Source: Microthrixaceae bacterium (GTDB taxonomy: Bacteria > Actinomycetota > Acidimicrobiia > Acidimicrobiales > Microtrichaceae). From it: a stretch of 64,000 bases of DNA. Below, piece by piece: positions 8,650 through 18,127 of the stretch. The stretch covers positions 248,001 to 312,000 of the forward strand of contig JACJWI010000004.1 in the NCBI GenBank assembly GCA_020637215.1, in the 5' to 3' direction. The position numbers and the translations under genes were made by a program. The notes beneath the pieces were generated by a model. The model was given only the letters and a program-made list of their open reading frames with translations. It did not search any database and was not told the DNA's origin. The first letter of the stretch is position 1, and each line of letters opens with the position of its first letter.

Positions 8650-9666
8650 ATGGCCCGCAGCGAAGCCGTCGAGGTCGAGGTGGCCGGACGGTCCGTGCGG
8701 GTCAGCAGCCCGGACAAGGTCTTCTTCCCCGATCCCGGTGTCACCAAGGCCGGCCTGGTCGACTACTACTTGACGGTGGGCGAGCCGGTGATGCGGGCGA
8801 TGGGCGGGCGCCCGGTGCTGATGCAGCGCTTCCCGGACGGGGTCGACGGCAACAGCTTCTTCCAGAAGCGGGTGCCCGCCTCACGCCCCGACTGGCTGGA
8901 GACCTCGATCGTGTCCACGCCGAACGGGACCCGCTCCGAGGCGCTGGTGGTCGCGGACCTGGCGCACGTGGTGTGGGCGGTGAACCTGGGGTGCCTGGGG
9001 TTCCACGTGTGGCCGTCCCTCGCGGCCGATCCCGAGCACGTCGACGAGCTGCGCATCGACCTCGATCCGTCACCGGGGATCCGCTTCGAGCACATCCGAT
9101 CCGCGGCGTTCGCGCTGAAGGATCTGCTCGACGAGCTCGGCCTGGTCGGCTACCCCAAGACGACCGGCAACCGCGGGCTGCACGTGTACCTGGGTCTGGA
9201 GCCGCGATGGGGGGCGATCGAGGTGCGAGCCGCCGCAGTGGCGGTCGCCCGGGAGCTGGCCCGCCGCCGCCCCGACCTCATCACCGACGCGTGGTGGAAG
9301 GAGGAGCGCGGCGAGCGGGTCTTCGTCGACTTCAACCAGAACGCGCCGCACAAGACGGTGTTCGGCGCGTGGTCGGTGCGGGCCCGTTCGATGGCGCCGG
9401 TGTCGACCCCGCTGAGCTGGGACGAGGTCGCGGACGTCCACCCTGATGAGCTGACCGTTGCGACGGTCCCCGGTCTCGTGGCCGAGCGGGGGGATCCGTG
9501 GGAGCCGATGCGCACGACCCCCCAGTCGCTCGAACCGCTGCTGGCCCTGGCCGAGGCGGACCGTGAGCGCGGGTTGATGGACGCTCCGTGGCCGCCGGTC
9601 TATCCCAAGATGCCGGGCGAGCCGCCCCGGGTGGCACCGAGCCGCGCCCGCAAGCCCACCGATTGA
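8650..9666 (+). CDS. LigD-type DNA polymerase/primase domain protein (NHEJ)
   Basis: 338-residue stand-alone polymerase domain of the bacterial end-joining LigD family (archaeo-eukaryotic primase fold). The metal-binding DLD (Asp137, Asp139) lies in ELRIDLDPSP. A TTGNRGLHVY block supplies the conserved nucleotide-binding His, and NQNAPHKT matches the family's late motif. It would add nucleotides at double-strand breaks. No ligase, nuclease or Ku domain is fused or neighbouring in the window, so partners must lie elsewhere. ATG start at 8650, divergent from the lipoprotein gene by 67 bases. Confidence 0.88.
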   Translation: MARSEAVEVEVAGRSVRVSSPDKVFFPDPGVTKAGLVDYYLTVGEPVMRAMGGRPVLMQRFPDGVDGNSFFQKRVPASRPDWLETSIVSTPNGTRSEALVVADLAHVVWAVNLGCLGFHVWPSLAADPEHVDELRIDLDPSPGIRFEHIRSAAFALKDLLDELGLVGYPKTTGNRGLHVYLGLEPRWGAIEVRAAAVAVARELARRRPDLITDAWWKEERGERVFVDFNQNAPHKTVFGAWSVRARSMAPVSTPLSWDEVADVHPDELTVATVPGLVAERGDPWEPMRTTPQSLEPLLALAEADRERGLMDAPWPPVYPKMPGEPPRVAPSRARKPTD

Positions 9667-9679
9667 CCGGCTCCGGAGC

Positions 9680-11110
9680 TCAGCGGTCCCGCCCCACCGT
9701 GTTCTGTAGTGCGACATCCATGCGTTCGTGTGGATCTCGCCCTACAGAACGGGTCGGTGGCGCGGGGTCGGCCGTCCAGTCGGGGCGGAGGGGGAAGTGC
9801 GCCTGGTCCGGGTCGCGCAACCCGAGCACCTGGTTGATCCCGATGCGGCCCTGCTCGAAGCCCACTGCGGATCCGGCCATGTACAGCCGCCACACCCGGG
9901 CCCGGTTGACGCCCACGTCGGCGACGGCCCGGTCCCAGTTCTGCTCCAGGTTCGCCACCCAGGCCCGCAGCGTGAGCGCGTAGTGCTCGCGGAGGTCCTC
10001 CATGTGGCGGGCCTCGAAGCCGGCGGCCTGCATGGCGGTGATGACCGAGCCGACCTCGTGGAGCTCGCCGTCGGGGAACACGTAGCGCTGGACGAAGCTG
10101 CGCCGGGCGATCGCCGGGGCGTGCCCGGGCGGGCGGCTGATGGCGTGGTTGACGAACCGTCCTCGGGGCGCGGTCAGGGCGTGGACCTGCTCGAAGTACT
10201 CAGCGAGCCGGGCCAGCCCGACGTGTTCGAACATCCCGACCGAGCTCACCGCGTCGAAGGGCCCGTCGTGGATGTCGCGGTAGTCCTGCACCCGGATCTC
10301 GACCCGGTCCGCCAACCCGTCGGCCTCGACCCGCGCCTGTGCCCAGGCGGCCTGCTCGGCGGAGATGGTGATCCCGACCGCGTGGACCCCGTGGTGCCGG
10401 GCGGCGTGTCGCACGAGGGACCCCCAGCCGCATCCGATGTCGAGCAAGCGCAGACCGGGTCGAAGGGCGAGCTTCTGGCAGATCAGCTCCATCTTGGCGT
10501 CCTGGGCCGGCTCCAGGGCCCCGGCGCCTCGCCGCTTGCGGTCCTCGTCCCACAGGGCACACGAGTAGACCATGGCCGGACCGAGCACGAGCTCGTAGAA
10601 GTCGTTGGACACGTCGTAGTGGTGGTGGATCGACGCGGCGTCGGTCTCCCGCGTGTGTCCGCGGCCGAGCCGGGACCTCAGCTCTGCCACCGCCCCCGGA
10701 CGGGCCTCCTCGGGCGGCGGCGGGAGCGGAACGAGATCCGACGGTCGCAGGAGGCGCACCGCGTCGGTCCACAACCGGGGGGTGAGCCGGACGCGGGGCA
10801 GGCGGTCACGGAGTCCGAGCACGGCGTAGATGTCGCCGTCGATCTCGATGTCGCCCGCGACGCACGCCCGAGCGAGACCCAGCTCTCCGGGAGATGTGAC
10901 CATCCGCCGGAGGGCGTCGCGGGAGCGGACCTGCACGGTTGCGGGCGCCTCGGAGCGGGGCGGCCCGAGCGCCGAGCCGTCGAACAGCTCGATCCTGACC
11001 GGGGGGTCGTCGCCGATCAGGGCCGCGACGAAGGCGCCGAGGTCGGTCGTCGCGCCGCGACCTGCACGCCCTGTTCGCAACTGGTGGGTCCGGACGGTGG
11101 GTGTGGACAT
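9680..11110 (-). CDS. cyclopropane-fatty-acyl-phospholipid synthase family methyltransferase
   Basis: 476-residue SAM-dependent methyltransferase that adds a methylene bridge (or methyl group) to unsaturated phospholipid acyl chains. The SAM-binding motif is LDIGCGWGSLVRHAA at about residue 220. IHHHYDVSNDFYELVLG upstream and the QRYVFPDGELHEV block later are typical of the family. An N-terminal SCP2-like region precedes the catalytic domain. The last 20 or so codons, after DWTADPAPPT, are encoded by a degenerate copy of the family II palindrome, giving an unusual tail (RSVGRDPHERMDVALQNTV). Confidence 0.87.
   Translation of the reverse strand: MSTPTVRTHQLRTGRAGRGATTDLGAFVAALIGDDPPVRIELFDGSALGPPRSEAPATVQVRSRDALRRMVTSPGELGLARACVAGDIEIDGDIYAVLGLRDRLPRVRLTPRLWTDAVRLLRPSDLVPLPPPPEEARPGAVAELRSRLGRGHTRETDAASIHHHYDVSNDFYELVLGPAMVYSCALWDEDRKRRGAGALEPAQDAKMELICQKLALRPGLRLLDIGCGWGSLVRHAARHHGVHAVGITISAEQAAWAQARVEADGLADRVEIRVQDYRDIHDGPFDAVSSVGMFEHVGLARLAEYFEQVHALTAPRGRFVNHAISRPPGHAPAIARRSFVQRYVFPDGELHEVGSVITAMQAAGFEARHMEDLREHYALTLRAWVANLEQNWDRAVADVGVNRARVWRLYMAGSAVGFEQGRIGINQVLGLRDPDQAHFPLRPDWTADPAPPTRSVGRDPHERMDVALQNTVGRDR
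9694..9760. terminator. family II palindrome, degenerate copy, between convergent genes
   Basis: Imperfect inverted repeat. CCACCG, TTCTGTAGTGCGACATCCA on the left faces TGGATCTCGCCCTACAGAA, CGGTGG on the right, with a short loop at about 9722-9730. It carries the same arm sequence as the perfect copies at 11218-11273 and 45006-45059 but with several mismatches. It lies after ligD (plus strand) and inside the 3' end of the cyclopropane synthase gene (minus strand). Probably a bidirectional terminator that has partly decayed or is constrained by coding. Confidence 0.6.
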
Positions 11111-11217
11111 GTGCGCCTCCCCTGCGCGGTCCCCGCACGGGTCCCCGCCGGGGACGGCTGTCTCTGTCGGATCCCAGCCTGCCGCTCACGGCACTGGTCG
11201 CGCCCGTCACCCCGAAA

Positions 11218-11273
11218 CCCGTTCTGTAGTGCGAGATCCAGGTGAACACCTGGATCTCGCACTACAGAACGGG
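11218..11273. terminator. family II palindrome: perfect 27-bp arms
   Basis: A perfect inverted repeat with 27-base arms (CCCGTTCTGTAGTGCGAGAT then CCAGGTG) around a 2-base centre AA. It lies 21 bases beyond the 3' end of the acyl-CoA dehydrogenase gene (minus strand) and upstream of the cyclopropane synthase gene. Placement fits a terminator for the dehydrogenase. There is no T-run, as is common for high-GC actinobacterial hairpin terminators. Confidence 0.75.
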
Positions 11274-11294
11274 AGGGGGGAACGGGATCGTGGG

Positions 11295-12530
11295 TCAGAT
11301 CGGGAGGTCGCCGGTGGCCGAGGCGGTGGAGCCGGAGTCCTTGTACGCCGCGATCGTCCGCTGGGCGATGCGCATCTGGTGCACCTCGTCGGCCCCGTCG
11401 GCGAACCGGGCCCAGCGGGCGTGCTGGTACATGTGCGCGAGCGGGGTGTCGGTCGAGTAGCCGAGGGCGCCGTGGACCTGGATCGAGCGGTCGATCACCC
11501 GGTTCAGCATGTTGGCCACGAAGTGCTTCGCCATCGACACCTCGGACTTGAACTCGAGCCCGTTGTCGATCCGGTACGCGGCGTGCAGCACCATCAGCTT
11601 GGCCTGGTACAGCTCCATGGTGGAGTCAGCGATCATCCACTGGATCCCCTGCTTCTCGGCCAGCAGCGACCCGTGGGCGAAGCGGTTGAGGGACCGGTCG
11701 ACCATCATGTCGAGCGCGGTCTCGGCCTGGGCGATCCAGCGCATGCAGTGCGCGAGGCGGGCCGGGCCCAGCCGGTACTGGCCGAGCAGGTGGCCCTGAC
11801 CGCGCCCGCCCAGCATCTGCGACTCGTGCACGCGCAGGTCCTCGATGAGGATCTCGGAGTGTCCCGTCGAGCCGTGCATGGTCTCGATCTGGCGGACCTC
11901 GGTCCAGCCCTCCGACGGGATGTCGACGAGGAACGCGGTGTTGGCCGCCTGGGGCAGGTCGGGGTCGTCCTCGGTGCGGGCGATCAGGATGGCGAAGTTG
12001 GCCCGGTGGGCGTTCGAGATGAACCACTTGTGGCCGTTGATCACCCACTCCTCGCCGTCCTGGTAGGCGTGGGTGCGGATGAGGGTCGGATCCGACCCGG
12101 CGACCTCGGGTTCGGTCATGGCGAAGCACGACCACGCCCGACCGTCGCACAGCGGCTTGAGGTACTTCTGCTTCTGCTCGTCGGTCGCCCAGTGCAGCAA
12201 CGTGTGCATGTTGCCCTCGTCCGGCGCCTGGCAGTTGAGGACCCACGGGCCGTAGTAGCTCTTGGCCGCTTCGGCCTGCACCATGGCCAGTTCGACGTGG
12301 CCGAGCCCCATGCCGCCCCACTCGGCCGGCATGTGCGGGAGCCACAGCCCAGCGTCGTAGGCCTGCTTGCGCATGTCGAGCAGCGCGTGGAGGTAGGCGT
12401 CGCGGTCGTTGTGCTCGAGGCCCTCGGACTGGATGCGGGCCTCGGTCGGCTTCACCACGTCGTCGATGAAGGCCCGGACCCGACCCCGGATCTCCTCGAT
12501 CTCCGGTGTCAGGCTGAAGTCGATGCTCAC
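11295..12530 (-). CDS. acyl-CoA dehydrogenase
   Basis: 411-residue FAD-dependent acyl-CoA dehydrogenase, oxidising an acyl-CoA at the alpha-beta bond. FAD-contacting segments typical of the family are seen: CFAMTEPEVAGSDPT in the middle domain and HGALGYSTDTPLAHMYQ with RWARFADGADEVHQ at the C-terminus. Start ATG at 12530. The YYGPWVLNCQAPDEGNM insert resembles the FadE/phosphotransferase-associated ACAD11-like subgroup, so long or branched substrates are possible. It is followed by a family II hairpin and has no co-directional operon partner nearby. Confidence 0.87.
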   Translation of the reverse strand: MSIDFSLTPEIEEIRGRVRAFIDDVVKPTEARIQSEGLEHNDRDAYLHALLDMRKQAYDAGLWLPHMPAEWGGMGLGHVELAMVQAEAAKSYYGPWVLNCQAPDEGNMHTLLHWATDEQKQKYLKPLCDGRAWSCFAMTEPEVAGSDPTLIRTHAYQDGEEWVINGHKWFISNAHRANFAILIARTEDDPDLPQAANTAFLVDIPSEGWTEVRQIETMHGSTGHSEILIEDLRVHESQMLGGRGQGHLLGQYRLGPARLAHCMRWIAQAETALDMMVDRSLNRFAHGSLLAEKQGIQWMIADSTMELYQAKLMVLHAAYRIDNGLEFKSEVSMAKHFVANMLNRVIDRSIQVHGALGYSTDTPLAHMYQHARWARFADGADEVHQMRIAQRTIAAYKDSGSTASATGDLPI

Positions 12531-12676
12531 TGCGGCGTCCCCCTGGGTCGGTCGGTCCCCCCGATCGGCCCGGTTCTACCAGACCCCTCCCCACGCCGGA
12601 CCACCCACCGTCGCCGCGGTCGAAGGTCACGACCACCCGACCGCCGCCGTCCGGCACCACTCCCTACGATGCCCGC

Positions 12677-13435
12677 ATGTCGAACCGGACCAGGACCGTC
12701 TCCGCCGTCGTCGTCGTCGCCGTGCTCGCTCTCATCGGCGGCGGGCTGTACTGGTTCCTGCGCGACGACGCCCCCGACGAGGTCGACCTCGACACCGCGG
12801 CGGAGGGCGTCTCGACCACCGGCTCCACCCCGGGCGGATCGTCGAGCACCGCGCCGGGCGGGGCGGCACCCACGGGCATCGACGGGACCTGGACCGTCGA
12901 CACCAGCACCGGCGAGTTCGACTACGAGTCGGCGACCGGCACCTTCGTCGGCTTCCGCGTGTCCGAGGAGCTGGCCTCGATCGGTGCCGCGGAGGCGGTC
13001 GGTCGCACCAACGCGGTGACCGGGTCGATGACCATCGCCGGCACCGAGGTGACCGACGCGACCTTCACCGTCGACATGACCACGATCACCACCAACGAGT
13101 CACGCCGGGACCGCCGCGTGCAGGAAGCGCTCAACACCGGGCAGAACCCGACCGCCACCTTCACGCTCACCGCCCCCATCGACCTCGGAGCTGACGCGGC
13201 CGACGGGTCCGAGGTCACCGCGACCGCCAAGGGAGACCTGACCATCAACGGGGTGACCAGGGCCGTCGAGTTCCCGCTGCAGGCCAAGTTGGTCGACGGG
13301 ACCGTGGTCGTCGTCGGCTCGCTCGACGTGACGTTCTCCGATTACGGCGTCACCGCCCCCTCTGCGCCGATCGTGCTGTCGGTCGACGACCACGGCGTGC
13401 TGGAGCTGCAGCTACTCCTCACCCGCACCCCCTGA
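12677..13435 (+). CDS. YceI family lipid-binding protein, membrane-anchored
   Basis: 252 residues. A transmembrane anchor at about residues 8-28 (VVVVAVLALIGGGLYWFL) is followed by a 40-residue acidic, Ser/Thr/Gly-rich linker. The rest is a YceI lipocalin-like beta-barrel: GTWTVDTSTGEFDYESATGT at its start, then the FTVDMTTITTNESRRDRRVQ block and TINGVTRAVEFPLQA. YceI proteins bind isoprenoid or lipid molecules outside the membrane. Divergent from the acyl-CoA dehydrogenase gene and convergent with the epimerase gene. ATG start at 12677. Confidence 0.83.
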   Translation: MSNRTRTVSAVVVVAVLALIGGGLYWFLRDDAPDEVDLDTAAEGVSTTGSTPGGSSSTAPGGAAPTGIDGTWTVDTSTGEFDYESATGTFVGFRVSEELASIGAAEAVGRTNAVTGSMTIAGTEVTDATFTVDMTTITTNESRRDRRVQEALNTGQNPTATFTLTAPIDLGADAADGSEVTATAKGDLTINGVTRAVEFPLQAKLVDGTVVVVGSLDVTFSDYGVTAPSAPIVLSVDDHGVLELQLLLTRTP

Positions 13436-13499
13436 CCGGAGGGCTCACCGCTCTGCCTGCTCGTGTGCCCTGCGCGCCCCCGGGTTCCCGCCGGGCAGG

Positions 13500-14507
13500 T
13501 CAGGGGGCGAGTGCCGGCGCCCGGGACGCGTCGATGTGACCCTCGGCGATGAGCCACCGCACGCTGTCGGCCATCGTGTCGGCGACCGGACGGACGTCGA
13601 CGCCGAGCTCGGCGAGGGTGACCCGGTCGTCGCAACGCGGTGACGACGTCATCTGCACCGCGGCCTCGTGGGTGAGCGGGTAGTCGAAGTCCCGCACCCG
13701 CTTGAGCAGGTCGAGTGCCCGGCCCGACGAGCGGATCACGATCGACGGCATCGGGATTCGACGGATGGGTCGACCCGTGACCTCGCCCAGCAGCGTCGAC
13801 CAGTCGTCCCAACTCAAGAACTGCCCGCCGACCATGAACCGACGCGGTCCCCGCCCCGGCTCGAGCGCGGCGGTCAGCAGCCGGGCCAGGTCGCGGACGT
13901 CGATGGTGCCGATGCCGCCGTGAGGGATCGGCATCGCCTGGTTGACCGCGCCGACGATGCCCGACATGCCCGACGCGACGTCGGGGCACTCGGGCCCGAA
14001 CACCCCGCCGACGTAGAAGCTCGCCACCGGGTCACCCGCTGCCTGGTGGTGGCGTGCGACGAGCTCGGCGTCGCGCTTCGAGCGACCGTACGGACCCGAC
14101 GGCGCTCCGAGCGGCGTCTCCGCGGTCATGGTCGGCACCGAGTCGTCGAGCACCACGATCGACGAGGTGTACAGGATCGGGTCGCACCCCGCGGCCGCCG
14201 CCTGGCCGATCACGTGGGTGGTCCCCTCGACGTTGACGTCGCGCGAGCCCGAGTGCGCTCGGGACACCCCGACCGCGCCCGCTGCGTGCAGCACGGCGTC
14301 GCAGCCGTCGAGCGCCCGACGGACCGAGGCGGCGTCGAGCACGTCGCCGACCGCCACGTCGACCCGTTCCCGGTCGGTCGAGCTGAGCGCGCCGTCGAGC
14401 CGGGAGGGGTCGCGGACGAGGCAGCGCACGTCGTGGCCGGCGGAGAGCATCTCGGCCACGGCGTGCGATCCCACGAACCCCGTCGCCCCGGTCACCAGAA
14501 CTCGCAC
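13500..14507 (-). CDS. NAD-dependent epimerase/dehydratase family protein
   Basis: 335-residue extended short-chain dehydrogenase. The Rossmann motif GATGFVGSH is at residues 7-15 and the catalytic YxxxK is YGRSK in GPYGRSKRDAEL. The overall pattern resembles dihydroflavonol-4-reductase-like or SDR48-type actinobacterial proteins that act on sterol or acyl substrates; the substrate is not determinable. ATG start at 14507. The gap to the FtsX permease gene downstream is 24 bases, but that gene is the end of its own operon on the same strand. Confidence 0.8.
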   Translation of the reverse strand: MRVLVTGATGFVGSHAVAEMLSAGHDVRCLVRDPSRLDGALSSTDRERVDVAVGDVLDAASVRRALDGCDAVLHAAGAVGVSRAHSGSRDVNVEGTTHVIGQAAAAGCDPILYTSSIVVLDDSVPTMTAETPLGAPSGPYGRSKRDAELVARHHQAAGDPVASFYVGGVFGPECPDVASGMSGIVGAVNQAMPIPHGGIGTIDVRDLARLLTAALEPGRGPRRFMVGGQFLSWDDWSTLLGEVTGRPIRRIPMPSIVIRSSGRALDLLKRVRDFDYPLTHEAAVQMTSSPRCDDRVTLAELGVDVRPVADTMADSVRWLIAEGHIDASRAPALAP

Positions 14508-14531
14508 GACCGGCGATCGTAGCGACCGCGG

Positions 14532-17354
14532 TCACGCAGGCGCCGCGCCCTCCCAGCCTCGGCGTGGGCGGGCCGGAGGGATCAGCCGGGCCAGCAGCGC
14601 GACCACGACCGGGATGAGCAGCGACACGACCAGCAGCGCGGTCGCCTCACGGTTCCACAGGCCGTCGAACCGCGCGCTCTCCCAACCAGATCCGTACCGG
14701 CGTTGAGCGGCGGCGGCTCCGACGACGACGATGGTGAGGGTGAGTCCCATGACGACACCGACCCCGGCGAGCGAGCCCGCGGTCAGCGAAGCCAGGCGCC
14801 GGGTGGTCCGGGGTGTGGATCCGATCACCCGCAGCACGGCTGCTGCCTCGCCGTGCTCCCGTCGGTGCGCGGCGGTGACCAGCAACGTGACTGCGACCAG
14901 CACCACCGACCAGGGCCACAACGTCGGCTCTGCGTCCCCTCCGATCGGCAGGGACTGCTCCCGGTTCCACGCCTCGGACAGGGTCCACGATCCGGAGTCG
15001 ACCCAGAGCCCCGCCGCGGACACGATGGCGGCCACCTCGTCGGCCTGCTCGGCGTCCAGTCCTCCGGCGGAGCCGACCAGCACCGGTTGGACGTCGGTGA
15101 GCCCCACCGGCTCGGCGACCGATGACGCCAACACCGCCGCCTGCGCCGCTCCGGGGACGTCACCGACGCGGACCGGCACGCCGGCCACGGCCTGGGACTC
15201 GACGCCGGCGACGTCGAAGGGGGTGACGGCGAAGCCGGCCTCGAGCAGGGCGACCGTCGCCGGCGGCAGGCCGATCCCATCCGCGGAGTCGAGGACGAGC
15301 ACCGTGGGGACGAAGCCGTCGGGACACACCGGACAGGGCCCGGTCCAACGACCGAGAGACGCCGGTGTCGTCTCCAGGCCGGCGGCCGCGAGCTCTGCCG
15401 CCAGGCCGTCGGGGAGCCCGGTCGGCTGGCCACCCCCGGCGGGCGCGCCGGGGGCCGGTTCCCCCGATCCGCTGTCGCCCTCCCCTCTCACCGTCCAGCC
15501 GGACGTGCCGGACCACGCCGATGACGAACGCTCCGCCGGGCGGTACACGACGGCGGTGTCGACCACCTGGCCGGTCGGTCCGTCGGTCGGGACGGTCGGG
15601 GAGTCGCTCGACGGCACCGCCGTCGGAGTCGTCCCCGGCTCACCCGGGATCGTGGTCGGGGACGGGGACGGCACCCCCGACCAGACCGTGGTCGACACCG
15701 CCGTCGGATCGACGAAGTAGTCGGTGGTGACCGACGGCATGCCGTCGGTCACCGTGACGGTCCGGCCCCAGTCGGTGGCGGTACCGGCCACGGCGATGAA
15801 GACCCATGTGGCCACCACCATGACCGCGGCGGTCGACGAGATCCGTCGACGCCGAAGGTCACGGGCGACCAGCCGTCCGAGCGGGTCGCGGCCCAGCACC
15901 GCCCGGGCCACCCGGACCGCCAGCAGTGCGAGCCCGACCCACAGCCCGACCACCGGCAGGACCACGAGTCCGCCGAGCATCCCGCCGGGGGTGAACACAC
16001 CGAGCAGGCTGCTGGCCAGCCACCACAGGAGCAGCGCCCCGAGCGCCCATCCCCACCAGGGCACCGGTCGCGGCGCTCCACCGCGGCCCGACGCAGCCCC
16101 GGTCGACGGACCGCGGCCGTCGAGCAGCGCCGAGGTCGTCGTGGTGCGCATCGGGCGGCTGAAGGCGACCGCACCGACGGTCGAGGCGAGCACCGCGGCA
16201 GCGACCACCGCCAGCGCCCACGGCCACGGGAGGGTCGCGTCGACCGACGAGGCCCAGCCCGGCAACCGCAGCCGGATCCACGGCCCTCGGGCCGCCCAGG
16301 CGACGACCACGCCGAGGACCGCGGCCGGCAGCGCCACCACCAGCGCCTCGGACGCGGCGGCCGTCACCAGGTGTCCGTCGTCGGCGCCGTTGGCGGCCAG
16401 GAGCCCGGTGGCGCGCATCCGGCGGGTGGCGCCCAGACCGAACGCGGCACCGGCCAGGACCCCGACCACGACCAGCACCGCGACCAGCAACCCCGCCGAG
16501 CGAGCCAGCGGCGCACCCGGGTCGGAGGTCGCGAGCATCCACGCGTCCGGCTTCGCCGTCGATGCACGCGACAGCATCGACGGGGTGACCGGACCGACGA
16601 TCGACGAGGTCGGCGACACCGTCCCCGCGCCGGCGGCGAGGGCCGCCGAGATGTCGTCGGCGGGCGGCGGCTCGGTCCCCGCCGGAAGGTCCACGTACAC
16701 GCGAATCGCGCTGACCGCCGCCGACCCCTCCGCCGGGACGAGTTGGCCCTCCGACAGCACCACGCCGGCCTCGTCGGGCGGGCCGATCGTGCCGACCCCG
16801 ACCACCGTCAGCGGAACCGCGGAGAAGTCGATCCGCACGTGATCACCCACGCCCAGTCCGAGGGTGCTCGCCGTGTCCGCAGTGAGCACCGCCTCACCGT
16901 CGCGGGGGGCGCGACCCTCGACCACGTGCAGCACCCCGGTGAGCTCCGGAGCCGACCAGTCGGCCTGGTACGCCGCGCCGTATGCCGCGGGCCCGGACAG
17001 GTCCTCGCCGCCATCGGTCGAAGTCGTTGCGGTCAGGGTGAGGCCGGAGACGACCTGTTGGACGGCAACCGACGAGTCGTCGGGAAGTGCGGCGGTGAGC
17101 GCGTCGGTCAGCGCCGGGGTCTGCTCCGCCGGCCAGTCCGACACCAGGTAGACCGCGTCGGCCGCGCCCAGGTTGCGCTCCGGGGACCGCGACCGGGCGA
17201 CCTGGCCCCAGTCCGCCGACATCACCATGGCGCCCGCGGCGACCGCGACGAGCACCAGAAGCCCGGTCCACAGCGTGCGCAGCGGGCTGCGCACCGCCAG
17301 ACGCCGAGAGCGACGCAGCAGCGCCCGCGTCGAGCTGATCGACCCGGCGCTCAC
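14532..17354 (-). CDS. FtsX-like ABC transporter permease
   Basis: 940-residue MacB/FtsX-type permease: one N-terminal membrane segment, a large extracytoplasmic region, and two blocks of membrane helices carrying the FtsX core. A long Ser/Pro/Thr-rich external segment lies at roughly residues 560-650. GTG at 17354 overlaps the stop of the ATPase gene by four bases (GTGA), which fixes the start; the longer open frame upstream is inside the ATPase gene. Works with the ATPase as an exporter or mechanotransducing complex. Controlled with it by the PadR regulator at the head of the operon. Confidence 0.85.
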   Translation of the reverse strand: MSAGSISSTRALLRRSRRLAVRSPLRTLWTGLLVLVAVAAGAMVMSADWGQVARSRSPERNLGAADAVYLVSDWPAEQTPALTDALTAALPDDSSVAVQQVVSGLTLTATTSTDGGEDLSGPAAYGAAYQADWSAPELTGVLHVVEGRAPRDGEAVLTADTASTLGLGVGDHVRIDFSAVPLTVVGVGTIGPPDEAGVVLSEGQLVPAEGSAAVSAIRVYVDLPAGTEPPPADDISAALAAGAGTVSPTSSIVGPVTPSMLSRASTAKPDAWMLATSDPGAPLARSAGLLVAVLVVVGVLAGAAFGLGATRRMRATGLLAANGADDGHLVTAAASEALVVALPAAVLGVVVAWAARGPWIRLRLPGWASSVDATLPWPWALAVVAAAVLASTVGAVAFSRPMRTTTTSALLDGRGPSTGAASGRGGAPRPVPWWGWALGALLLWWLASSLLGVFTPGGMLGGLVVLPVVGLWVGLALLAVRVARAVLGRDPLGRLVARDLRRRRISSTAAVMVVATWVFIAVAGTATDWGRTVTVTDGMPSVTTDYFVDPTAVSTTVWSGVPSPSPTTIPGEPGTTPTAVPSSDSPTVPTDGPTGQVVDTAVVYRPAERSSSAWSGTSGWTVRGEGDSGSGEPAPGAPAGGGQPTGLPDGLAAELAAAGLETTPASLGRWTGPCPVCPDGFVPTVLVLDSADGIGLPPATVALLEAGFAVTPFDVAGVESQAVAGVPVRVGDVPGAAQAAVLASSVAEPVGLTDVQPVLVGSAGGLDAEQADEVAAIVSAAGLWVDSGSWTLSEAWNREQSLPIGGDAEPTLWPWSVVLVAVTLLVTAAHRREHGEAAAVLRVIGSTPRTTRRLASLTAGSLAGVGVVMGLTLTIVVVGAAAAQRRYGSGWESARFDGLWNREATALLVVSLLIPVVVALLARLIPPARPRRGWEGAAPA

Positions 17355-18127
17355 CGGGCCGCCCGCGCGACGTGGTCCGAGAGCTGACCTTCCCGCAGGT
17401 AGACGACCCGGTCGGCCCACCCGGCCACGGCCGGGTCGTGGGTGGCGAGCAGCACGGCGGTGCCGCCGCGGTCGCAGCGCCCGCGGATCAGGCGCATCAC
17501 CGCCTCGGCGGTGAGGGCGTCGAGCGCTCCGGTCGGCTCGTCCGCGACCAGGACGTGACGGGTCCCGACCAGCGCCCGGGCGACCGCCGCGCGCTGCTGC
17601 TCACCACCCGACAGCGACGACGGGAACTGCCGGGCGAGCTCGGCGATGCCGACGTCCTCGAGCGCAGCCATGGCGTCGCGGGTGGCCTCGCGGGATCCGG
17701 TGCCGTCGAGCTCGAGGGGCAGGGCCACGTTCTCGACCACGGTGAGCGAGTCGAGAAGGTTCCATCGCTGCTCGACGTAGCCGATGCTGCGCCGTCGCAG
17801 TTCGGCCAGCTGCGACGCCGACAGCACCCACAGGTGCTCGCCGTCGACGACCGGCATGCCCCGCTCGGGCCGGTCGATGCCCGCAGCGATGCGCAGCAGC
17901 GTCGTCTTGCCCGAGCCCGATGGACCCATGAGCACGACCATCTCTCCGGCGCCGACGTCCAGATCGACTCCGTCGAGGACCACCCGACGGTAGCGCCCGT
18001 CAGGAACGGTCTGCACGATGTCGACCAGTCGCAACACGGTCGCGACCTCCTGGTCCGGGGCTCCTGAGCCGGTGCTGTCGTCGGCCGGGCCGGTGCTGTC
18101 GCCGGTGGGTTCGATCACCTCGGTCAC
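17351..18127 (-). CDS. ABC transporter ATP-binding protein (LolD/MacB type)
   Basis: 258-residue ATPase. Walker A GPSGSGKTT is at about residue 70, the Q-loop region EQRWNLLDSLTVVENVALPL follows, then signature LSGGEQQR, Walker B VLVADEPTGALD and switch His in LLATHDP. GTG at 18127 with AAGGGGAGA upstream overlaps the PadR stop by four bases (GTGA), fixing the start. A 35-residue Asp/Ser/Gly-rich lead precedes the domain. Middle gene of the padR-ATPase-permease operon. Confidence 0.88.
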   Translation of the reverse strand: MTEVIEPTGDSTGPADDSTGSGAPDQEVATVLRLVDIVQTVPDGRYRRVVLDGVDLDVGAGEMVVLMGPSGSGKTTLLRIAAGIDRPERGMPVVDGEHLWVLSASQLAELRRRSIGYVEQRWNLLDSLTVVENVALPLELDGTGSREATRDAMAALEDVGIAELARQFPSSLSGGEQQRAAVARALVGTRHVLVADEPTGALDALTAEAVMRLIRGRCDRGGTAVLLATHDPAVAGWADRVVYLREGQLSDHVARAAR

